This document shows positions 1-7,610 of a stretch of DNA of 12,153 bases, one piece after another. Numbering within the stretch: the stretch's first letter is position 1; each line of letters starts with the position of its first letter. The stretch comes from Peptococcaceae bacterium (lineage in GTDB: Bacteria > Bacillota > Dehalobacteriia > UBA7702). The notes beneath the pieces are model-generated. The model saw nothing but the letters and a program-made list of their open reading frames with translations, did not search any database and had not been told where the DNA came from. The stretch is from the NCBI GenBank assembly GCA_019415505.1, contig DXZC01000066.1, forward strand, positions 1 through 12,153. Reading direction: 5' to 3'. The position numbers and the translations under genes were made by a program.

Positions 1-120
1 ACCCCCAAAACCCCCAAGGCCCAAAGCACAAACTTACCATTTACCTATCCCGTTAAACCGCCGCCTCATGGTGTTATTGCCAAAATAAAAGAAGCCTTAG
101 CAGGTCTGCTATATTTATAA
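1..120 (+). CDS. probable C-terminal end of a protein gene, truncated by the window edge
   Basis: Frame 1 is open from the first base to a TAA at 118-120, giving 39 residues. They start with a Thr-Pro-Lys rich stretch (TPKTPKAQS, encoded by a 9-bp near-repeat) and end in the helix-like tail HGVIAKIKEALAGLLYL. A Pro/Lys/Thr linker before a short amphipathic tail is plausible for a real protein, but I recognise no family. A stop-free run of this length happens by chance fairly often, so this is a tentative call. Support comes from the terminator at 226-256, whose T-tract is best on the plus strand and which would close this gene. The neighbouring regulator gene is convergent. Confidence 0.42.
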   Translation, partial: TPKTPKAQSTNLPFTYPVKPPPHGVIAKIKEALAGLLYL

Positions 121-140
121 CCTCAAATTTATCATAAAGC

Positions 141-175
141 CCCCAACCTCAACCCTCAACCCTCAAGCTCCAAAT
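141..175. repeat. short 7-bp tandem repeat
   Basis: Three to four head-to-tail copies of a 7-bp unit close to CTCAACC lie between the putative gene end at 120 and the terminator. It is the smallest of several short-period arrays in the gaps of this window. No coding role is apparent. Confidence 0.5.
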
Positions 176-225
176 TTCCCTTTTCCTACCCTTAGACCTC
201 GCCTAACAGCCTTTTTACCAATTTA

Positions 226-256
226 AAAGCAGCCCCTGTTGGGCTGCTTTATTTTT
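226..256. terminator. bidirectional rho-independent terminator
   Basis: A perfect 10-bp stem (AAAGCAGCCC at 226-235 and GGGCTGCTTT at 241-250) encloses a 5-nt loop. On the plus strand it is followed by TTTATTTTTT, a good T-tract that would stop transcription from the left-hand gene. On the minus strand it is followed by TTTTAAATT and overlaps the stop codon of the XRE gene (249-251). It therefore fits a shared terminator between convergent genes. Confidence 0.8.
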
Positions 257-500
257 TGCCTTTGCCAAATTTTTTTTCCATAAGTAGTTCATCGTAGGAC
301 ACCAACAGAGCCTCTTTTAAACAGCGCAGCTCATCGGGGTATATATGCCTCTGGCCTACCTCTATTTTCGCCAGAGCGCTGCGGGTAATATCGCAGCCCA
401 GGGTTTGCAGCTTGGCGGCTAGCTGCTCCTGGGTTAAGCGCCGCTTTTCTCTAATTTGGCCAATGTTGGCCCCCAGTTTTTTTTCAAATTCATTATTCAT
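249..500 (-). CDS. small XRE-family (Cro/C1-type) helix-turn-helix regulator
   Basis: The product is 83 residues and is almost only a DNA-binding domain. Residues 11-60 follow the XRE five-helix pattern: IGQIREKRRLTQEQLAAKL is helix 1 plus the turn into helix 2, SALAKIEVGQR is the recognition helix and its following turn, and YPDELRCLKEALLVSYDELL is the last helices. A basic tail (KKFGKGKK) ends the protein. I chose the ATG at 498-500 because an AAGGGTG ribosome binding site sits 5 nt upstream on the minus strand (505-511). An in-frame ATG at 531-533 would add 11 residues but has no such site. The family normally represses transcription by dimerising on palindromic operators; an inverted repeat over its own promoter (570-589) suggests autoregulation. 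No toxin partner or phage gene is visible beside it, so its target is unknown. It could also be an antitoxin-like orphan. Confidence 0.85.
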   Translation of the reverse strand: MNNEFEKKLGANIGQIREKRRLTQEQLAAKLQTLGCDITRSALAKIEVGQRHIYPDELRCLKEALLVSYDELLMEKKFGKGKK

Positions 501-560
501 GTTAGCACCCTTGCAGCAGATTATGAATTCCATTATTTATGTTGACTTTAGCATATTTAT

Positions 561-589
561 ATGTTAGTATTGCACTAATATAGGTGCAA
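561..589 (-). promoter_or_regulatory. promoter of the XRE regulator with an overlapping inverted repeat
   Basis: On the minus strand TTGCAC (589-584) is separated by 17 bp from TAACAT (566-561), a plausible though imperfect sigma-A promoter. The -35 hexamer is one arm of a perfect 6-bp inverted repeat, TTGCAC-8 bp-GTGCAA (570-589 on the plus strand). An operator overlapping the -35 is where a self-repressing XRE protein would be expected to bind. The operator assignment is inference. Confidence 0.5.
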
Positions 590-793
590 AATTGCTTGGG
601 GTTTTTTAGGCGAGTCAATTAAGAGGGTATTAAGTTGCCCCAAGGTCTTGTTATGGCCAGCGCCTATATTATGACGTTGAAAACCCTAAATTATAGCTGG
701 AGGCGGTTAATATAAATAAATCTAAAATATATGGTGGTAATTGCCTGGTCGGTTACTTCCTTTATAACATAAAAATTATTTTTCAATTTCCTA
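590..793. other. non-coding stretch with weak RNA-like hairpins
   Basis: I see no gene here. On the plus strand CCAGC (657-661), a GCC bulge and TATA can pair with TATAGCTGG ending near 702, forming a 9-bp stem with a 3-nt bulge. The 12-mer AGTTGCCCCAAG at 633-644 recurs exactly at 1162-1173 in the leader of the surface protein gene. CTTGGGG at 595-601 is complementary to CCCCAAG at 638-644. None of these matches an RNA family I recognise. Confidence 0.35.
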
Positions 794-822
794 TAGACAA
801 TTTACAATATTAGGCTTATAAT
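794..822 (+). promoter_or_regulatory. sigma-A-type promoter of the riboswitch leader
   Basis: TAGACA (794-799), a 17-bp spacer and a perfect TATAAT (817-822) form a good housekeeping promoter. It predicts a start near 829, about 57 nt before the c-di-GMP aptamer, which suits a riboswitch leader. A second TATAAT at 826-831 has a poorer partner (TTTACA with 19-bp spacing). Confidence 0.7.
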
Positions 823-885
823 AGATATAATACATTCCTAAATTTCCCAAATTCTCCAAAAATATGTAATGATATTTGTAAATTA

Positions 886-973
886 TATATTGGGCAAAGT
901 TGTTGAAAGACAAGGGCGCAAAACTATAGGGTCTAAGTTTCGTAGTTGGAATAGGGCAGCCAGTTGCACTGTA
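886..973 (+). ncRNA. cyclic di-GMP class I (GEMM-I) riboswitch aptamer
   Basis: The conserved core is easily read. GGGCAAAG (892-899) precedes a hairpin capped by a GAAA tetraloop (TTGTT/GACAA). GCGCAAAAC and the tetraloop receptor-like GGGTCTAAG (929-937) follow, then AGCCAGTTGCAC (958-969). A short P1 can form between 886-892 and 967-973 with one mismatch and one wobble. By alignment to the Vibrio Vc2 aptamer, the equivalents of G20, A47 and C92, which contact the ligand, are all kept. This favours c-di-GMP over the cGAMP-preferring variants that carry A at position 20. The consensus GACGCAAA is changed to GGCGCAAA here. The aptamer sits between a promoter and an intrinsic terminator, on the strand of the surface protein gene, with no other gene between. 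Whether ligand turns expression on or off cannot be settled by eye. Confidence 0.88.
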
Positions 974-989
974 AAAGGTTTTTTAATGT

Positions 990-1034
990 AACCGATTCTG
1001 TAGCGCTGCTCGGAATCGGTTTATTTATTTTTAT
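990..1034 (+). terminator. intrinsic terminator of the riboswitch expression platform
   Basis: A perfect 9-bp stem, AACCGATTC (990-998) and GAATCGGTT (1013-1021), encloses a 14-nt loop and runs into TTTATTTATTTTTA. It begins 17 nt after the aptamer. GGTT at 978-981 could pair with the AACC that opens the terminator stem, offering a small competing hairpin. This is a standard layout for transcription attenuation by a riboswitch. Confidence 0.82.
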
Positions 1035-1112
1035 CAAAGAAAATATAGGAGGTATGGCATCAGGGAATTAATAAGAGAGATGCACTTAGCAGGATGTAAG
1101 GCAGCAAGATTA

Positions 1113-1146
1113 AAGGATAGCAAAGGTACAAGGATAGCAAAGGTAC
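1113..1146. repeat. exact tandem duplication of a 17-bp unit
   Basis: AAGGATAGCAAAGGTAC occurs twice without a gap (1113-1129 and 1130-1146). Degenerate continuations with an 8 to 9 bp rhythm lie on both sides (GGCAGC before, GAGGCAGC after). It lies in the leader between the riboswitch terminator and the surface protein gene. Confidence 0.75.
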
Positions 1147-1161
1147 GAGGCAGCTAAAAAT

Positions 1162-1252
1162 AGTTGCCCCAAGACGCCATGTTTTTACCAGCTTAAATTC
1201 ATTGGCAAAAACCACGGCATTATCCCGCCGGATTTGGGGCTATATATCCGGC
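1162..1252 (+). ncRNA. possible structured leader RNA with a pseudoknot-like fold, family unknown
   Basis: Three complementary sets fit together. An imperfect hairpin pairs GCC-GTTTTT-CCA (1176-1190) with TGG-AAAAAC-GGC (1203-1218). A 7-bp hairpin pairs GCCGGAT (1227-1233) with ATCCGGC (1246-1252). The 12-nt loop of that second hairpin contains TTGGGGC (1234-1240), complementary to GCCCCAA (1166-1172), which would close a pseudoknot. I do not recognise a known riboswitch. It would be transcribed only when the riboswitch terminator at 990-1034 is read through. Pairing was found by eye and no covariation is available. Confidence 0.35.
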
Positions 1253-1457
1253 TGAGGGTGAAATGAACGAAACACTGTTACTTGAAAGCGCATACATTTA
1301 GAGGCTAAATTAAAGCTTAAAAATTACACGCCACATTAACTGTAGGGAAACAGTAAGGAAAATGGGCGAATAAATTTTAAAGCTAATTAGCGTGCCATTT
1401 ACTATTGGGCAATACGAAAATGTATACGTTTTGATAATGGCCGCAAACATGCTAATA

Positions 1458-1499
1458 CAGTATATTTTTACGGTATATTTATGATATACTGCATTTTTT
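1458..1499 (+). other. AT-rich alternative hairpins followed by a T-run
   Basis: CAGTATAT (1458-1465) pairs perfectly with ATATACTG (1484-1491), and GTATAT (1473-1478) can instead pair with ATATAC (1484-1489). The two folds exclude each other. CATTTTTTT follows, so the outer fold resembles a weak AT-rich terminator or attenuator. A 9-bp direct repeat, AGTTTCTCT at 1511-1519 and 1540-1548, flanks a TATAAT at 1525-1530 just downstream. That TATAAT has no -35 at proper spacing (TTGCAT at 1499-1504 is 20 bp away), so a second promoter here is doubtful. Confidence 0.35.
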
Positions 1500-1620
1500 T
1501 GCATAATATTAGTTTCTCTAATTCTATAATATACGATAAAGTTTCTCTGCAAAGCTTAATATTACATTTGCGCTTAATGGGAACCTTGGGGACAAAGCCA
1601 AGTAAAAATAGGAAAGTATA

Positions 1621-4600
1621 ATGAAAAGGAATGATAAAATGAAAAAGAGTTATTTAGCCATTTTATTGGCGGTACTCATGGTCTTTGTTTTGAGCTTTGG
1701 CGCTTTTGCGGCCGAACCGAACGCTGATTTGCTGAAAATTTCTTATAGCACAGACGCCGGAGCTGATAATGATAAGACCTGGACTGACGCTGTAACCACT
1801 TCCAAGGATTATAGAGTAAGCGCCAGCGCTAAAGATCCCCTTGACTTAAAGGACAAGGAATTCGTCTATTTGAAGGTTGCGCCTAATACGAGTTATGCTG
1901 GCAAATTATCAAATTTGAGCATTTCCTGGCAAAGCAAAAATAAAGCGGGCTTAAATGTGGTCTATAATGTCACTGACGCCAACTTTGGCGACGTGATTGC
2001 CATACCCGTAGCAGCCTTGGGAACTGACAGTAATTATTACTTCACAATTAGTTGTAAGTCTACCCTAGAGTACCCTAATGCCTTCCCCGTATACTATTGC
2101 GAGGGCCTGCTCCCACCTCAAGCTGAGGATCAGCCGGTAGATTTGGAGCCCTATTGCGGAATCTGGCAAGCTGAAAATTCTCCTAACATCGAAATTAAGA
2201 AAAACGGTAAATCTTACGAAAAGAGAATCGTTGGCGAAGTTACCTCTGATGGCAGTGCCGCTAAAGGCACTATAGGCGATGTTTTATATAAAGTCGCTAA
2301 GGACGGCACAGTTAACGAAAACCTCTATTTTGCTGTTGGATATACCGTCAACGCGTATTTGCAGTCCAGTATCAATGCCGATGGCAGCGTAACCCTGACC
2401 GCAATGGACGATTATTCCTATCGCACTGCAGAGGGGGCAAAAGCTGGCACCATAAGCAAAGATGCCGCTTATGCTAAAAAAATAGTGGCACAGAATACCA
2501 CTACTGACAAAACTTACTCCTGGCTTGACCAAGCTGTTGCCGATATGCAACCTGGTGAAACCATTAAGCTCTTGGATGATTTAACAGCAGCTAAAAAAAT
2601 GACTATTTCTACAGGTAAGGATGTTACTGTAGACCTTAACGGCCATGATTTAAGCTTTGACCAAAATCAAAACTTTACTATTAATGGCGGCAAGCTGACT
2701 GTAACCGGCACTGGTAAGGTTTCTGAAGAAAAACCCTATTATGCTCCTATCATCATATATGGCGCAAGCACCGACCAAGCTGATTACAGCGTGGTCAATG
2801 TCGGTAAAGATGTAACTCTGGAAGGCTGGAGCGGCATATTTATTGATAAGTCTGCAAAGGATGCCGGAGGGAAGTACCACGCTTTAGGCGTTAAGGTAGA
2901 TTTCCAGGGCACTATCAATAGCGTCCTTGATACCAGCGGCGATGCTGGCCACGGCATTTATATTAATGGCCTGAATCAGGATATGGCAGGTAAATTCCCC
3001 CAAATTACCACCGGCCCGGATTCTGTGATTACCAGTAAAGGCAATGGCATTTACGGCGCTGGTTTTGCCCAGTGGAATCTCGCTGGCAGCATTACCGCTC
3101 CTAATGCCCTGTCCATAAAATCCGGTATTTACAACATCAGCGGTGGCGCCTATCATTCCACCGGTGCATTTGCGGATCCCGCTGACGCCAATGGCAACGG
3201 CTCCGAGGATACCGGCGCGGCTCTCAGCATAACCAGCAACGACGGTTACGCCAAAAAAACCGTGGTTAATGTCACTGGCGGTACCTTTACCAGCGACAAT
3301 GGCTACGCCGTATACGAAGGCATCGCTCACGATAAAAATGACAAACCCGCTGCTGAGGCAAGCTATGCTAAGCTCACAATTAGCGCCGGCGAATTTAACG
3401 GCAACGCGGAAAAAGGCTCTGTGCAGTTGGCGGCTATGAAAGCCACAGACTACGCAATTACTGGCGGTACCTTTAACCCCAGCTTGCCTGTTTCCATTAC
3501 TGGAGACGCTACCACTAATTACTATCCCTCTTTGCCCCAAGCGGTTAAAGCCGCTAAAGATGGCGATACCATAGTTCTCCATGAAGATGTCGCGCCCACC
3601 AGCGCCGTGATTTTTGATAAGAAGGACAATGCGGTAACCTTAGACCTCAACGGCCACAATATTGAGTCCAAACACAACAGCGTAACCTTGTATGTTTGGC
3701 AGGGCGCTGCCTTAAATATTGTGGACAATAGCGGCAACGAAGTCAAGGGCTCAATCTCCAATCTCGGTGAAAAAAGAGGCGCCAGCAACACCCTGAGAGT
3801 TGATGGTAACACTGCCTCTGAACAGAACGGCCCCACAGAACCGATAAATTCCTATTTGAGCATTGCCCAAGGTATTGATGTTTATGCCGACCATGGCGCC
3901 GGTGTAGCTGTATTCGGTAACGGCGCTAAAGCTGATATTGCTTGTAACGTCTCCGTTGGTGACGAATTTTCGCCGGTTAGCGGCAATGGCACCAATGGCG
4001 CTAACAACAGCTATGCCCATACAGTAATTAATATTAACGAAGGCGCCAACATTGTTTCGGAAAAGGCAGTCGCTATCTATGCGCCCCAAAACGGTATCGT
4101 CAACATCAATGGCGGTAATGTCACAGGTCTAACTGCTATTGGTATCAAAGCCGGTGAACTGAACATCAACGGCGGTAAGCTCACCGCTACCGGCGAGTAT
4201 CAATATGCTGATGACAAGGACTACCCCGTTAACAGCAATGGTATTGATATAGACGGTTCCACCATTGTTTTAGACGGCAACAAGGCTTATAAAGGCAATG
4301 TTACCGTTAACATCAAAGGCGGTGAACTGGTTAGCGCCAATGGCCATGTGTTCCGGGAAGTCCGCACCAATGTGGGCTCAGAGGTTTCCCTGCTGGAATT
4401 AAACATCAGCGGCAATCCTACCTTAACTGCCACCAGCGGCAAGGATGTAATCAGAATTCCCGCTGACAGCAAAGGTACTGTAGCTGTGACCGGCGGCCAA
4501 TTCAGCCCCATCTTGAAATCCCAAGTCACCACTGCTCCCTTAGCTGATAATAAGTATAATGAAGCAACCGGTAAATGGGAAGCTCTTCCCGATAGCGTAA

Positions 4601-7554
4601 ATCTCTCTGATTATACCGCTTCCTATAGCGGCTCCACCATTTACCTCACCGCTAAAACCGTGCCCTATCATAACAACGCTGTTGGCAATGGCGGCAACTG
4701 GGTTGGCGTAGCCTTTAGCGTTCCTCAATACTATGAAGTAGCCGGAGAAGCCAGCTATGTATTTGGCGAAAATAAAGGTACCTTTAACTTAGATACACCT
4801 GACTTCACTGTTGACGGCGTTGATTATTACGCTTTCTATATTGATGCGGGGGCGGAAAATCCCAAGACCAATATCACCATTGACTGGGACGGCGATGCGA
4901 AGCCCTTATTACCCGTGAGCTACACCGTTAACCTCAAAAATGTAGTTTACGCGCCCCAGGGTGTGCCGGCTATAACCGCGGTGGAAAACATTAATGATTC
5001 TGAGAATAATGACTACTATGTCAGCGACCAGACTGTAGCTACTTTGTCTGGCCAGGAAATTAAGCTCACCGGCGCCATTCCTTATAAAACTGATGATACC
5101 AATAGTTTGGGAATGCCCGAAGGCAACCGTTTTGCCTTAAAGCTCTCGGTAGCCAATATTGCTGATGATACAACCATGAGCGTAAGCAATGGCGACGGCT
5201 GGAATACCTATACCAAAGAACAGTTTATGGATGGCGACGATTTCCTCTACCTCGTGGGCAATGCCACTGCCGGCAAAACCATGCAGGTAAAATTCCAGAA
5301 AGACGGCGCTGACCTTGCTGCCTATACCATTAGCTGGGAACAAGCCTTGTTAAGCCCGAAAAACTTGGAAGTTGTTGAAGCTGCCAAGCAGGAAGTTAGC
5401 ACTGAAGTAGCCCAGGAAGACAAGACAGTTATTGAAGCATTGCCCGAGCCCACTATGACCGGTTTGGCTAACGCGGTTTCCGAGGAGATAATCAATGATT
5501 TAACTCCCGGCGCGACGGAACCTGAAGCTAAAGTGGAAATTGGCGTGAAAGTAACAGTACTACCCACTACTAAGGTAGACGCCAGTGTTCTGGCCTTTGA
5601 AGCCAAGCCTTATATCAAGGTTGGCGAAAGCGAAGAAAAACCTCTCTCCAATGATGATTTGAAGGGGATAAGAAATCCCATTACCTTAAAATTCGCTCTG
5701 CCGGACACCTTTGTAGTGGACGGACTCCAGGTTCGCCATATTAAAGAAGACGGTAAAACCGAATATCTCGTACCCAATATTATTGCGGAAACTACAGATG
5801 ACGGTGTTCGGTACTATGCGGAAGTAACTATTTACGACTTCAGCCAAATAATTATTGAAAACCAGGATAAATTTACTGTAAATTATGACCTGAAACTGCC
5901 GGCGGACTTTGCTGGCGAAAGCAACAACCCCAATGAAGATACACCAGAACTCAAAGTTGCTGATTTGCCCTATGAATTGTTAGACGCTTCCGCCACCGGT
6001 TATGATTTCGCTGGTTGGTATGTGGCTGACGGCAATAATACGGTAGTGGATATTACGGAAATTAGCGGTTCTACCTTGAATGATTACGCTAACTCCCAAA
6101 AAGTAATAACCATTTACGCCAAGTGGACCGCGGCGGCAAGCACTGTAACCTTTGATAGCGCCGGCGGCGGCGCGGTAGCGGCCCAGACTGTAAGTTACGG
6201 TGGCAAAGCTGTAGAACCCAAGGATCCCGCCAGTCCTGTAGGTACCTTCAATACCTTTGTCGGCTGGTACCTGGTAACAGATGGTGAAATGGCCACAGAA
6301 CCTTACGATTTCAATACTGCGGTAACCGAGAATATTACTCTGAAAGCCAAGTGGCAACCAACTGAATCTAAGTATGGTTTTGAAGTGGATGCTCCTCAGA
6401 GAGTTGACGCTAACACCGAGTATGATAATGTTAAAGTAACCTTAAAGGCCACGGAGGTTAAAGATACTGGTTTAGATAAAAATGGCTTAATTTTGATCTC
6501 GGTTAAGGCCAAACCGGAAGGTTCTAACCCCGTACTTAACGCTACCGATACTGAAGGCAATACCTATAACTTAGCTGAAACAGGCGTCTGGGGTCCCCTT
6601 GAAGGCTTCCCCGTAAGCAAGGACTATAACGCTACTACCGATATCAAAGCCACCTTTGATAAGGACGGCGCTTATAGCTTCGAGTTTAAACTGGTTAAAT
6701 TAGCTGGTGAAGGCGTTCAAGTTGAAAAAGCTAAATATACCTATAATGTAGAAGTTGGCGTAACCCAGTATACCGTAGACTTTAACAGCAATGGCGGCAG
6801 CTATGTAGCCCCTGTTAAAGTGGCCAAGGCCGCTACCCTGACCCTGCCCGCGGCTCCCACTAAAGAGGATTACAACTTTGCGGGCTGGTATACTGACGCT
6901 GCCTTAGAAAAGGCCTTTGTCGCCGATACTCCTATTACCGCGGACATGACCCTGTACGCTAAGTGGGATAAGAACATTGTTTATGTAGACGTACCTAGCA
7001 CTTTCTGGGGTTATGCCGATATTATGGCCATGACTGACCTCAAACTCTTTAATGGCGAGGTTATAAATGGCGAAAATTACTTTAAACCTGCCGATAATAT
7101 GACCAGAGCGCAGTTTGTCACCGTCTTAGGACGTTATGAAGGAGTGACAGAGTCGGAATATTCCGCCGCTGATTACGCTTTCACCGACATTAGCTCCGGT
7201 GTAGAAAGCTGGGCTGGCTCCTACATTGCTTGGGCTTCTGAAAACGGCATAGTTAATGGTACCTCGGAAACAACCTTTGAACCCAATAAGAGCGTAAGCC
7301 GCCAGGAAATGGCCACCATAATTGGTCGTTATCTGGATTACAAGGAATATGCGGTTGAAGCTGATTGGAACGCCGTAAACTTCAGCGATAAAGTGCAAGT
7401 TAAAGATTGGGCCCAGGATGGTGTGGCAATTTGCGTACAATCCGGCATTATCGAAGGCTTTGACGATAATACCTTCCGTCCTGCCGATAACATGAACAGA
7501 GCTCAAGGCGCTACTGTAATGAGCCGCATTGTTAAGCTCTTTGCTGCCCAGTAA
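1621..7554 (+). CDS. giant secreted SLH-anchored beta-helix surface protein (putative adhesin)
   Basis: The protein has 1977 residues. A signal peptide (about 1-30) has a basic start, the core LAILLAVLMVFVLSF and a likely cut at AFA|AEP. Residues 31-290 are not recognised. Two similar blocks begin at about 300 and 634; each opens with an AV..(A/M)..G.TI.L segment and VDLNGH or LDLNGH, then many GG(T/K/N)-type turns typical of right-handed parallel beta-helices. Residues 985-1415 look like adhesin-type beta domains. Three InlB-B/Flg_new (Listeria-Bacteroides) repeats, each ending AKW, lie at 1418-1503, 1507-1579 and 1717-1783. Residues 1580-1716 resemble a pilin or FctA-like beta domain (GAYSFEFKL). 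Three SLH domains (1787-1841, 1851-1907, 1919-1977) carry TRAQ, SRQE and NRAQ where the family has TRAE, and should bind the secondary cell wall polymer. AGGAAAG lies 4 nt before the chosen ATG; the ATG at 1639 (AGGAA 7 nt upstream) is an equally good start. The ligand bound by the beta-helix is unknown. Confidence 0.93.
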   Translation: MKRNDKMKKSYLAILLAVLMVFVLSFGAFAAEPNADLLKISYSTDAGADNDKTWTDAVTTSKDYRVSASAKDPLDLKDKEFVYLKVAPNTSYAGKLSNLSISWQSKNKAGLNVVYNVTDANFGDVIAIPVAALGTDSNYYFTISCKSTLEYPNAFPVYYCEGLLPPQAEDQPVDLEPYCGIWQAENSPNIEIKKNGKSYEKRIVGEVTSDGSAAKGTIGDVLYKVAKDGTVNENLYFAVGYTVNAYLQSSINADGSVTLTAMDDYSYRTAEGAKAGTISKDAAYAKKIVAQNTTTDKTYSWLDQAVADMQPGETIKLLDDLTAAKKMTISTGKDVTVDLNGHDLSFDQNQNFTINGGKLTVTGTGKVSEEKPYYAPIIIYGASTDQADYSVVNVGKDVTLEGWSGIFIDKSAKDAGGKYHALGVKVDFQGTINSVLDTSGDAGHGIYINGLNQDMAGKFPQITTGPDSVITSKGNGIYGAGFAQWNLAGSITAPNALSIKSGIYNISGGAYHSTGAFADPADANGNGSEDTGAALSITSNDGYAKKTVVNVTGGTFTSDNGYAVYEGIAHDKNDKPAAEASYAKLTISAGEFNGNAEKGSVQLAAMKATDYAITGGTFNPSLPVSITGDATTNYYPSLPQAVKAAKDGDTIVLHEDVAPTSAVIFDKKDNAVTLDLNGHNIESKHNSVTLYVWQGAALNIVDNSGNEVKGSISNLGEKRGASNTLRVDGNTASEQNGPTEPINSYLSIAQGIDVYADHGAGVAVFGNGAKADIACNVSVGDEFSPVSGNGTNGANNSYAHTVININEGANIVSEKAVAIYAPQNGIVNINGGNVTGLTAIGIKAGELNINGGKLTATGEYQYADDKDYPVNSNGIDIDGSTIVLDGNKAYKGNVTVNIKGGELVSANGHVFREVRTNVGSEVSLLELNISGNPTLTATSGKDVIRIPADSKGTVAVTGGQFSPILKSQVTTAPLADNKYNEATGKWEALPDSVNLSDYTASYSGSTIYLTAKTVPYHNNAVGNGGNWVGVAFSVPQYYEVAGEASYVFGENKGTFNLDTPDFTVDGVDYYAFYIDAGAENPKTNITIDWDGDAKPLLPVSYTVNLKNVVYAPQGVPAITAVENINDSENNDYYVSDQTVATLSGQEIKLTGAIPYKTDDTNSLGMPEGNRFALKLSVANIADDTTMSVSNGDGWNTYTKEQFMDGDDFLYLVGNATAGKTMQVKFQKDGADLAAYTISWEQALLSPKNLEVVEAAKQEVSTEVAQEDKTVIEALPEPTMTGLANAVSEEIINDLTPGATEPEAKVEIGVKVTVLPTTKVDASVLAFEAKPYIKVGESEEKPLSNDDLKGIRNPITLKFALPDTFVVDGLQVRHIKEDGKTEYLVPNIIAETTDDGVRYYAEVTIYDFSQIIIENQDKFTVNYDLKLPADFAGESNNPNEDTPELKVADLPYELLDASATGYDFAGWYVADGNNTVVDITEISGSTLNDYANSQKVITIYAKWTAAASTVTFDSAGGGAVAAQTVSYGGKAVEPKDPASPVGTFNTFVGWYLVTDGEMATEPYDFNTAVTENITLKAKWQPTESKYGFEVDAPQRVDANTEYDNVKVTLKATEVKDTGLDKNGLILISVKAKPEGSNPVLNATDTEGNTYNLAETGVWGPLEGFPVSKDYNATTDIKATFDKDGAYSFEFKLVKLAGEGVQVEKAKYTYNVEVGVTQYTVDFNSNGGSYVAPVKVAKAATLTLPAAPTKEDYNFAGWYTDAALEKAFVADTPITADMTLYAKWDKNIVYVDVPSTFWGYADIMAMTDLKLFNGEVINGENYFKPADNMTRAQFVTVLGRYEGVTESEYSAADYAFTDISSGVESWAGSYIAWASENGIVNGTSETTFEPNKSVSRQEMATIIGRYLDYKEYAVEADWNAVNFSDKVQVKDWAQDGVAICVQSGIIEGFDDNTFRPADNMNRAQGATVMSRIVKLFAAQ

Positions 7555-7572
7555 AATCTGTTAAAGACTAAT

Positions 7573-7594
7573 TTTACAGTTATTTAACTGTAAA
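7573..7594. repeat. 22-nt palindrome downstream of the surface protein gene
   Basis: TTTACAGTTA and TAACTGTAAA are perfect 10-bp inverted arms with only TT between them. The element lies between the stop codon and the strong terminator. As RNA it could form a short hairpin protecting the 3' end; as DNA it could be a protein site. Neither role is shown. Confidence 0.55.
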
Positions 7595-7610
7595 GGAAAA
7601 TCTCTCAAAA

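Noticed and set aside
249..533. Longer start for the XRE regulator at 533
   Set aside because: The ATG at 531-533 has no ribosome binding site, while the ATG at 498-500 has AAGGGTG at ideal spacing.
1047..1071. AGGAGG at 1047-1052 as the ribosome binding site of a leader peptide
   Set aside because: The only ATG is 1 nt away and the frame stops after five codons; no start codon lies at 5-12 nt.
1263..1301. 12-codon reading frame after the pseudoknot-like fold
   Set aside because: GAGGGTG is only 2 nt before the ATG, too close for normal initiation, and the peptide has no feature of an attenuator leader.
1310..1552. 80-codon minus-strand reading frame before the surface protein gene
   Set aside because: It starts with TTG, has no ribosome binding site, an erratic AT-driven composition and no recognisable domain; it lies across the AT-rich hairpins.
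1035..1620. Self-splicing intron in the surface protein leader
   Set aside because: I could not find a group I P3-P7 core or a group II domain V, so there is no positive evidence beyond the leader length.
2884..3582. Long minus-strand frame (232 codons) inside the surface protein gene
   Set aside because: It is the antisense of a gene with strongly biased, repetitive Gly/Asn/Ala codons, which leaves the opposite frame open; no ribosome binding site or known domain.
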